Positions 1 through 4,889 of a stretch of DNA of 5,919 nucleotides are shown here, piece after piece. The position numbers and the translations under genes are program-made. How positions within the stretch are numbered: position 1 is the stretch's first letter; the number at the start of each line of letters is the position of its first letter. Location of the stretch: contig JAUWOM010000069.1 in assembly GCA_030612085.1 (NCBI GenBank), forward strand, positions 1-5,919. Reading direction: 5' to 3'. The notes below the pieces were generated by a model. The model worked only from the letters and a program-made list of their open reading frames with translations. It was not told where the DNA came from and searched no databases. The DNA comes from Actinomycetes bacterium (GTDB lineage: Bacteria > Actinomycetota > Humimicrobiia > JAHJRV01).

Positions 1-1377
1 CCAATATATAAGTATATTGAAATAACTTCAAAACCTACTAAAGAAGGTGAGTTGACTGAGAGGGATTTAATAAATTCACCATGGGTTCAGAGACTTACAA
101 GAATCCATCAATTACAAAGTACATGGTGGGTATATCCAGGAGGAGAGCATTGCAGATTTCAACATTCATTAGGAGTTATGTATATGGCTGGTGAATTTGC
201 AAGACAGCTATATCCTTCCCTAAGTAAAGTTTGTAAAGAAAATGGTGAGGATATTCCTTCACAAGAACTTGTAGTAGAGATAGCAAGATTAGCAGGACTT
301 TTTCACGATGTTGGTCATGGTCCTTTTGGTCATCTACTTGATTTTATGGTTCTAAAACCAATTTATAATACCAACCATGAAAAAATCTCTCAAAAAATAA
401 TAAGGGAGAAATATAAGAAAAAAATAGAAAATATTATCCGTTCTCCTAAAGGATATTTTAATAAAGATGAAAAAATAGATGTTGAAGATGTGTGTATTTT
501 ACTAAGAAAACCTGAAACAGATGAAGCTGAAACTAAAAAAAGATGGGTTAGGGAACTCAGAATTCTTTTTTCAGGATTATATAGTGCTGATATTATGGAT
601 TATCTTCAGAGAGATTCATACTATTGTGGAACTCCAGAATTAGGATTAATAGATTCAAAAAGACTGATTGCTGACTCATTCATTAATGAGAATGGTTTAA
701 ACCTACACATTGATTCAGCATCCTCCTTAAAACAGTTTATTACATCAAGGATCCAGATGTATGACAGAGTTTATTGGCACAAGAGGGGAAGAGCATGCGA
801 CCTTCAGATAGTAGATATCTTAGCTAATACTTATAAATTAATGGGATTTAAGAATCCAGAAGAAGATTTAGATAACTATTTTAATTTGAGTGACTGGTAT
901 TTATTTACAACAATGTTAAGTTGGGCAGAAAGTAAAGATAAAAAAAAGAGAAAAATTGGAAAAATCTGGAAGGATCTAATTAATCAGAACCTTTATTGGC
1001 ATGAAGCATTTTACTATTCAGTCAGGTTTACAAAAACTCTTCTTCCAGGAACAAGAGTTAAAAGCCCCGAGGAGGTAGAGGAGGATATAAGAAAGGAACT
1101 ACCTAAAAATTTAAGAGCTTTAGAATTAAAGGTAGATACTCCAGATATAGATGTTAGACCTGAAAATCCAAGGTTGAGTAGACAAAAAGTGAATATATAT
1201 GATGACAAAGCAGATAAATACTCTGTTTTTGACTTTGAGAAATTAACTGAAGAGATTCCGATAAAATTTATGAGCATGAGAGTTTTTATCAAAGAAAGGA
1301 AATATATTGCTGATGTTTATAAAGCAGCAGAAAAAGTATTTGTAACTTCATTTAAAGAACAAGGAGAAAACTTCTAA
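1..1377 (+). CDS. HD-domain phosphohydrolase (SAMHD1/dNTPase-like, COG1078 type), 5' end beyond the window
   Basis: Metal-dependent phosphohydrolase of the HD superfamily, probably cytosolic and acting on a nucleotide; the substrate cannot be read from sequence. The frame is open to base 1 and its first residues, PIYKYIEIT, match the usual N-terminus of this family, so the TTG at 52 is internal and only a few residues are missing. Of 458 visible residues, the HD site is complete: H55 in RFQHSLGV, H102-D103 in LFHDVGHGPFGH, with H106 and H111, and D197 in SADIMDYLQRDSYY. These correspond to the SAMHD1 metal and active-site residues. The C-terminal part (about 225-458) follows the family pattern, with IQMYDRVYWHKRGRA near 250, and is otherwise not diagnostic. 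No transmembrane segment is seen. Arginine is almost always AGA/AGG. Its promoter is off the window and weak hairpins follow the stop. The family is sure; dNTPase activity is inference. Confidence 0.9.
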   Translation, partial: PIYKYIEITSKPTKEGELTERDLINSPWVQRLTRIHQLQSTWWVYPGGEHCRFQHSLGVMYMAGEFARQLYPSLSKVCKENGEDIPSQELVVEIARLAGLFHDVGHGPFGHLLDFMVLKPIYNTNHEKISQKIIREKYKKKIENIIRSPKGYFNKDEKIDVEDVCILLRKPETDEAETKKRWVRELRILFSGLYSADIMDYLQRDSYYCGTPELGLIDSKRLIADSFINENGLNLHIDSASSLKQFITSRIQMYDRVYWHKRGRACDLQIVDILANTYKLMGFKNPEEDLDNYFNLSDWYLFTTMLSWAESKDKKKRKIGKIWKDLINQNLYWHEAFYYSVRFTKTLLPGTRVKSPEEVEEDIRKELPKNLRALELKVDTPDIDVRPENPRLSRQKVNIYDDKADKYSVFDFEKLTEEIPIKFMSMRVFIKERKYIADVYKAAEKVFVTSFKEQGENF

Positions 1378-1389
1378 AAAATAGAAGTT
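1369..1389. other. Perfect 8-bp hairpin spanning the HD gene stop codon
   Basis: AACTTCTA (1369-1376) and TAGAAGTT (1382-1389) are perfect inverted repeats around an A5 loop, and the TAA stop (1375-1377) lies inside the structure. A further AACTTC at 1402-1407 could pair with the same right arm (1384-1389), so two alternative hairpins are possible. No T-run follows on the + strand. It may protect the mRNA 3' end or be chance in AT-rich DNA. Confidence 0.35.
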
Positions 1390-1411
1390 GAGTGTAAAAG
1401 AAACTTCATAT

Positions 1412-1432
1412 TAGATTTTTAAATCTATTTTT
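1412..1432 (+). terminator. Weak terminator-like hairpin after the HD gene
   Basis: TAGATTT (1412-1418) and AAATCTA (1421-1427) form a short inverted repeat, followed at once by TTTTT (1428-1432) and further T-rich sequence. It begins 35 bases after the HD stop codon. The stem is short with a single G-C pair, so termination efficiency would be low. The longer palindrome at 1481-1516 is a better candidate. Confidence 0.3.
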
Positions 1433-1480
1433 ATTTATTTAAAAGTTTAATATTTTTGAGATAAGCTTAATAATTATAAA

Positions 1481-1523
1481 ACTACTATTTGTTAAATATA
1501 GTTAACAAATAGTAGTACTTTTT
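1481..1523 (+). terminator. Perfect 15-bp palindrome with T-run: possible terminator or operator
   Basis: ACTACTATTTGTTAA (1481-1495) is exactly reverse-complementary to TTAACAAATAGTAGT (1502-1516), with a 6-base loop. The + strand continues AC and then TTTTT (1519-1523), as in an intrinsic terminator for the HD gene about 100 bases upstream. The stem has only three G-C pairs, so it is weaker than usual. It also ends 18 bases before the -35 box of the promoter candidate for the next gene, so it could instead be a binding site for a dimeric regulator. The palindrome is certain; the role is not. Confidence 0.45.
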
Positions 1524-1534
1524 ATTAAATATAT

Positions 1535-1563
1535 TTGACAAAAAGCATTACTTTTTATAAAAT
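1535..1563 (+). promoter_or_regulatory. Sigma70-type promoter candidate for the AAA/DUF4143 ATPase
   Basis: A perfect -35 box TTGACA (1535-1540), a 17-base spacer and TAAAAT (1558-1563, five of six matches to TATAAT) form a near-consensus housekeeping promoter. Transcription would start near 1570, giving a leader of about 105 bases to the ATG at 1676. -10-like hexamers are common by chance in DNA this AT-rich, but the intact TTGACA at ideal spacing is less expected. Confidence 0.5.
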
Positions 1564-1675
1564 AATTTTGATAAATAGTATTAAAATTATTAAAATACAA
1601 ATTGTTATAAAAAATAATTTTATTTTAAAAAAATAATTTAAAAAATTTATATTTTTAATAAATTAAATAAAAATT

Positions 1676-2845
1676 ATGATAAAGAAACGGAATATATTTC
1701 AGGAAATTAATAAATATATTAAATCTCCTGAGGCTATAATTATTACTGGGATGCGGAGAACTGGTAAAACTACACTTTTAAACTACTTTTTTAATAAAAT
1801 TGATTCTGATAATAAATTATTTATAGATTTGGAGAACCCTGTAAATCGAATGTATTTTGAGATTGAGAATTATGAAAATGTAAGGTCAACCTTTGAATTT
1901 CTAGGTATTGATCTTAGTAAAAGGTCTTATATTTTTCTTGATGAGATTCAATTTGTAAGACAGCTACCCTCAATTGTTAAATATTTTATTGATCATTACA
2001 AAATAAAGTTTTTTATGACTGGATCAGCCAGCTTTTATTTAAAAAACCTTTTTACTGAATCATTAGCTGGAAGAAAATATATTTTTGAACTTTTCCCATT
2101 AACTTTTCAGGAATTTCTTTATTTTAAAAAAATAAACATTGTAATTCCTGATAATCCTGATGATATTTCACAGGCAATATTTAATACAGTTTCTCCGTAT
2201 TATAAAGAATATATTCAGTATGGTGGTTTTCCTGGTGTTGTTTTGAAAACAAATATAGATGAAAAGAAAAAGGCTCTCGAGGAAATCTTCTCATCTTTTT
2301 TTAAATTAGAAGTTGTTCAGCTTGGTGATTATAGACGTAATAAAGTGATTAGAAATTTAATGCTTTTATTATTATCGCGTATTGGTTCTAAAGTTAATAT
2401 TTATAAGTTATCTACTGAACTTGGAATCTCATGGCCAACTGTCAATAAATATATTTCATTTCTTGAAGGAACATATTTTATTACATTAATTAGACCTTTT
2501 AGCAGAAGAAGAGATACTGAAATAAGGAAAATGCCTAAGGTTTATGTTTGTGATTCGGGATTAGCTAATCAATTTGCTATAGTTGATGAAAGTCATCTTT
2601 TTGAAAACAGCATATATCAAAGTTTAAGAGTAAAAGGGGAGATAAATTACTATTCTCGAAAAAGTGGTGTTGAAATTGATTTCATATTGAATAAAGAGGA
2701 TTCTTATGAGGTTAAGATTAATCCAACTGAATCTGATGTCAGGAGATTGAAAAGTTTAACTGAAGAAATTAGACTAAAGGATTTTAAAATCATTTCCAAG
2801 AATTATTCTGCTTTAGAAAATATTATTTATGGCTTCATGATATAA
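1676..2845 (+). CDS. AAA+ ATPase with C-terminal DUF4143 / PD-(D/E)XK-like domain (COG1373 type)
   Basis: Predicted P-loop ATPase of the AAA_14-DUF4143 family, 389 residues, a usual full length. Walker A is GMRRTGKT at 25-32, Walker B YIFLDEIQ at 85-92 (D89, E90), a sensor-like FFMTGSASF at 112-120, and a conserved AGRKYIFELFPLTFQEFL at 131-148 whose R133 may be an arginine finger. The DUF4143 part contains a winged-helix-like stretch (about 235-268) and ends in a nuclease-like core: E310, E333 and D335 in GVEIDFIL, and E345-x-K347 in YEVK. The biological role of the family is poorly known; variable, accessory genes are common in it. An in-frame TAA (1664-1666) lies four codons before the ATG, fixing the start, yet there is no Shine-Dalgarno site and the preceding 71 bases lack G and C. 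About six of some twenty arginine codons are CGN, unlike the HD and M20 genes, a mild hint of transfer. Confidence 0.88.
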   Translation: MIKKRNIFQEINKYIKSPEAIIITGMRRTGKTTLLNYFFNKIDSDNKLFIDLENPVNRMYFEIENYENVRSTFEFLGIDLSKRSYIFLDEIQFVRQLPSIVKYFIDHYKIKFFMTGSASFYLKNLFTESLAGRKYIFELFPLTFQEFLYFKKINIVIPDNPDDISQAIFNTVSPYYKEYIQYGGFPGVVLKTNIDEKKKALEEIFSSFFKLEVVQLGDYRRNKVIRNLMLLLLSRIGSKVNIYKLSTELGISWPTVNKYISFLEGTYFITLIRPFSRRRDTEIRKMPKVYVCDSGLANQFAIVDESHLFENSIYQSLRVKGEINYYSRKSGVEIDFILNKEDSYEVKINPTESDVRRLKSLTEEIRLKDFKIISKNYSALENIIYGFMI

Positions 2846-2856
2846 TCGCCATTTAA

Positions 2857-2914
2857 ATGTAGGGCAAGGCTTTAGCCTTGTGAAAGTAAGTAACCCTGAA
2901 GGGTTGCCCTACAT
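2857..2914. repeat. Cloverleaf-like palindromic intergenic element (MITE/REP-like)
   Basis: The outer arms ATGTAGGGCAA (2857-2867) and TTGCCCTACAT (2904-2914) are perfect 11-bp inverted repeats. Inside are two further perfect hairpins: CAAGGC-TTTA-GCCTTG (2865-2880) and AACCC-TGAA-GGGTT (2892-2905). The inner stems overlap the last three bases of the outer arms, so outer and inner stems compete at those positions. The region is clearly richer in G+C than its surroundings. It lies 11 bases after the ATPase stop and 55 bases before the peptidase ATG. It resembles short palindromic elements dispersed in genomes of uncultured bacteria, but copy number cannot be judged from one window. Confidence 0.75.
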
Positions 2915-2915
2915 G

Positions 2916-2921
2916 TATAAT
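2916..2921 (+). promoter_or_regulatory. Possible -10 box for the M20 peptidase gene at the repeat border
   Basis: A perfect TATAAT starts two bases after the palindromic repeat ends, which would place transcription start near 2928 and give a leader of about 40 bases before the ATG at 2970. No acceptable -35 box lies 16-18 bases upstream; that position is inside the inner AACCC hairpin. The gene could instead be read through from the upstream ATPase gene, 124 bases away. Confidence 0.3.
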
Positions 2922-2956
2922 AATTTAAGAATTTTAACAGTAAAAATATTAATTAT

Positions 2957-2964
2957 AGAAAGGA
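2957..2964 (+). promoter_or_regulatory. Ribosome binding site deciding the M20 peptidase start
   Basis: AGAAAGGA is followed by a 5-base gap and ATG at 2970. This is the only good Shine-Dalgarno site near the gene. It supports 2970 over the in-frame GTG at 2880 and ATG at 2913, both of which lie inside the palindromic repeat. Confidence 0.75.
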
Positions 2965-2969
2965 TTAAA

Positions 2970-4301
2970 ATGCAATTATCAGATAAGAAATGGGAAGATG
3001 TAAAAGATGAAGCCACACAACTACTTAGAGAGTATATAAAGATAAATACTACAAACCCTCCAGGAAATGAAATAGAAGGAGCCAAGTTTTTAAAACATGT
3101 TTTAGAAAAAGAAGGCTTAGAATGTAATGTATTTGAAAGTGAAAAAGGAAGAGGGAGTATTATAACGAGACTCAAGGGTACAGGTGAAGCACCATCACTA
3201 CTTCTACTTTCTCATATTGATGTAGTTCCAGCAGATGAAGATAAATGGGAATACCCCCCTTTTTCGGGAGAACTTATTGATAACATAATTTGGGGTAGAG
3301 GAGCACTTGATTGTAAATCACTTGGAATAGCTGAACTTATGGTGATGTTACTCTTAAAAAGAGAAAGAATAAAGTTAAAAGGTGATGTGGTAATGGCTGC
3401 GACTGCAGATGAGGAAGCCGGTGGAGTGTTTGGTGCAGAATGGATAGCAAAGGAAAAATTTCCTTTAATAAAAACAGATTATGTAATAAACGAAGGTGGA
3501 GGAGATGGAATTTTAACTGATAAAGGATATGTTTTTCTTTGTCAAACTGCAGAGAAGGGAATCTACTGGATGAGATTAAAATTCAAAGGGAGACCAGGAC
3601 ATGGTTCAATGCCTCATGAAGATAACTGTATAGCAAAAATGGCTAAAGCTATAAATATAATCTCATCATATTCATCTCCAATAAAAGTAAATGATGTTGT
3701 AGAAAAATTTGTTGAGGGATTTGGTATAGATAAAAAAGTATTTGACCCAAATTTGAGCAAGCAAATTTTAAAGTCAATTGAAGATAAAAAAATGGCTTAT
3801 TGGATTAATGCAATGATGAGAAACACATTTTCACCAAATGTAGTAAAGGGTGGTAAAAAAACAAATGTTATTCCAAGTGAATGCTATTTAGAAGTTGATT
3901 CGAGAGTACTTCCAGGATATGAGCCAGAATATGCTTTAGAGGAGCTAAGAAAGTTATTAAAAGATATTATCGAATTTGATGTTGAAATTATTCAGGAATC
4001 AATTCCGAGTCAATCACCTTTAGATACACCATTATATAAAATAATTGAAAAAAATATAAAGGATTTCAGTTCTAATGCAAATTTAATTCCATTTATGCAG
4101 GTTGGTGGAACAGATTCAAGATTTTTTAGGGAAAAGGGAATACCAAGTTATGGATTTGGACCACTTCTAATTGATGGTCCTTATGGAGAATTTCTTGCAA
4201 TGGTTCATGGTCATAATGAAAAAATATCCATTGATAATTTACTATTTATGATAAAAACCCTCTGGAATGTAGTAACAGATTTCAGTACTATGTTATTCTG
4301 A
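2970..4301 (+). CDS. M20/M25/M40-family metallo-hydrolase (peptidase/deacylase, ArgE/DapE/ACY1/CPG2 group)
   Basis: Probably cytosolic two-metal (usually zinc) amidohydrolase that cleaves a peptide or N-acyl amino acid; the exact substrate is not readable. Its 443 residues match the family's length and there is no signal peptide. Metal and catalytic residues are all present: H82 and D84 in SHIDVVP, bridging D114 in WGRGALDCKS, the E148-E149 pair in ADEEAGG (general base and metal ligand), E175 in YVINEGGG, and H413 in MVHGHNEKI. The lid/dimerisation domain is about 195-320, with H211 in PGHGSMP as in aminoacylase-type members, followed by GGTDSRFF at 379-386. The N-terminal REYIKINTTNPPGNE is typical and supports ATG 2970, backed by AGAAAGGA upstream. 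The last three codons and the TGA come from the 73-base inverted-repeat element. Arginine is AGA/AGG throughout. No partner gene identifies the substrate. Confidence 0.92.
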   Translation: MQLSDKKWEDVKDEATQLLREYIKINTTNPPGNEIEGAKFLKHVLEKEGLECNVFESEKGRGSIITRLKGTGEAPSLLLLSHIDVVPADEDKWEYPPFSGELIDNIIWGRGALDCKSLGIAELMVMLLLKRERIKLKGDVVMAATADEEAGGVFGAEWIAKEKFPLIKTDYVINEGGGDGILTDKGYVFLCQTAEKGIYWMRLKFKGRPGHGSMPHEDNCIAKMAKAINIISSYSSPIKVNDVVEKFVEGFGIDKKVFDPNLSKQILKSIEDKKMAYWINAMMRNTFSPNVVKGGKKTNVIPSECYLEVDSRVLPGYEPEYALEELRKLLKDIIEFDVEIIQESIPSQSPLDTPLYKIIEKNIKDFSSNANLIPFMQVGGTDSRFFREKGIPSYGFGPLLIDGPYGEFLAMVHGHNEKISIDNLLFMIKTLWNVVTDFSTMLF

Positions 4302-4363
4302 GCACGTTCGCTAAGCTTGTCCCTTCCCCTTCGTTACACTCGAGGGTCAGGGTCAGGATGACA
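4291..4363. repeat. 73-base element with terminal inverted repeats between convergent genes, carrying both stop codons
   Basis: The left end TGTTATTCTGAGC (4291-4303) and the reverse complement of the right end, TGTCATCCTGACC (4363-4351), agree at 10 of 13 positions. Inside are two related motifs, TTCGCTAAGCTTG (4307-4319) and TTCGTTACACTCG (4330-4342), and a tandem hexamer GGGTCA twice (4344-4355). It is much richer in G+C than the flanking genes. The TGA of the M20 gene (4299-4301) and the TGA of the THEP1 gene (4355-4353) both lie in the terminal repeats, in the same frame relative to the ends. It resembles the dispersed TTCTGAGC...AGGATGACA repeats of many uncultured bacterial genomes. 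No clear intrinsic terminator with a T-run is visible. Confidence 0.7.
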
Positions 4364-4889
4364 AGGAGTGTAAAATTTCTTTATGCAAATATTCTCGATT
4401 TTTAATTGTAACTTCGAGGATTTTTACATCTTTTCTTTCTTTTATTTCATTAACAAAAGGTAAATTACTGCGTGTTATTGTAGCAAGTACTTTTACATCA
4501 CTATTAAGTGCTTCTAAAACTGCATTCTTAAAATAAGTACTAAATAACTCCATCTTTCCGATCTCATCAATTACAATAAGTTCACAATCTTTCATTGAGT
4601 TATTTATAGATTTAACTCCAATTTTTTCTAAATCCTCTATATTTACTCTATATTTACTCACTTTATAAGGACTCCTTACATCTATATGTGCCAAAACCCC
4701 CTTTTTTCCATCCAAAGTCTCTAATTCAAAACCAATCCTTTTTCCTGATCTTTTAATTTCCCTTGTTATAAAACCACCCATTTTACCAGGAAATTCTTGA
4801 ACAACTTTTAGAATGACAGTTGTTTTACCAATACCAGGTCTTCCAGTTACTAATATATTATTCCATCTTAAATTCTTAATCTTACCCAT
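4353..4889 (-). CDS. THEP1-type nucleoside-triphosphatase (NTPase_1 family, COG1618)
   Basis: Small P-loop enzyme that hydrolyses nucleoside triphosphates to diphosphates (EC 3.6.1.15 in characterised thermophile members); the cellular role of the family is unsettled. The length, 178 residues, is typical. Walker A is GRPGIGKTT at 16-24 (K22), Walker B ELIVIDEIGKME at 103-114 (D108, E109). The family signatures GGFITREI with RIGFEL (38-56), GVLAHID (64-70) and TITRSNLPFVNEIK (137-150) are all present. The ATG at 4889 lies inside the end of the upstream ATPase gene (22-base overlap), so translation is probably coupled; only a weak AGAGA precedes it. The C-terminal residues LSS and the TGA are encoded by the inverted-repeat element, so the original tail may have been replaced. 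Family assignment is secure; the physiological substrate is unknown. Confidence 0.92.
   Translation of the reverse strand: MGKIKNLRWNNILVTGRPGIGKTTVILKVVQEFPGKMGGFITREIKRSGKRIGFELETLDGKKGVLAHIDVRSPYKVSKYRVNIEDLEKIGVKSINNSMKDCELIVIDEIGKMELFSTYFKNAVLEALNSDVKVLATITRSNLPFVNEIKERKDVKILEVTIKNREYLHKEILHSLSS

Larger units (their letters stand above)
1378..1675. other. Very AT-rich intergenic region between HD gene and AAA/DUF4143 ATPase gene
   Basis: Counting bases gives 32 G or C in 298 positions, about 11%. No ORF with recognisable protein similarity and no tRNA or structured RNA is seen. It holds the weak hairpins, the long palindrome and the promoter candidate listed separately. Bases 1605-1677 contain no G or C at all and run directly into the ATPase start codon. 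A 10-base direct repeat, TACTTTTTAT, occurs at 1516-1525 and 1549-1558, 33 bases apart. Confidence 0.8.

Noticed and set aside
1014..1292. 92-codon open frame on the - strand inside the HD gene
   Set aside because: It is antisense to a confident coding sequence and its translation has no recognisable domain; low-complexity Ser/Leu composition is typical of an antisense shadow.
1535..1675. Small RNA or riboswitch in the leader of the DUF4143 ATPase gene
   Set aside because: Nearly all bases after the promoter candidate are A or T, and no conserved aptamer-like or stable structured element is visible.
2857..2914. tRNA gene, because of the cloverleaf-like fold
   Set aside because: There is no acceptor stem of 7 bp with a T-arm TTC motif, no D-arm consensus and no proper anticodon loop; the fold is made of simple palindromes.
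2880..2969. N-terminal extension of the M20 protein from GTG 2880
   Set aside because: The 30 extra residues are encoded partly by the palindromic repeat and lack family similarity; a Shine-Dalgarno site and typical N-terminus support ATG 2970.
2909..3175. 88-codon open frame on the - strand over the start of the M20 gene
   Set aside because: It is antisense to the conserved M20 N-terminus and runs into the palindromic repeat; no family similarity.
4291..4363. CRISPR array or intrinsic bidirectional terminator
   Set aside because: There is no series of regularly spaced repeats, and no stable short-loop hairpin followed by a T-run; the terminal repeats are 47 bases apart.
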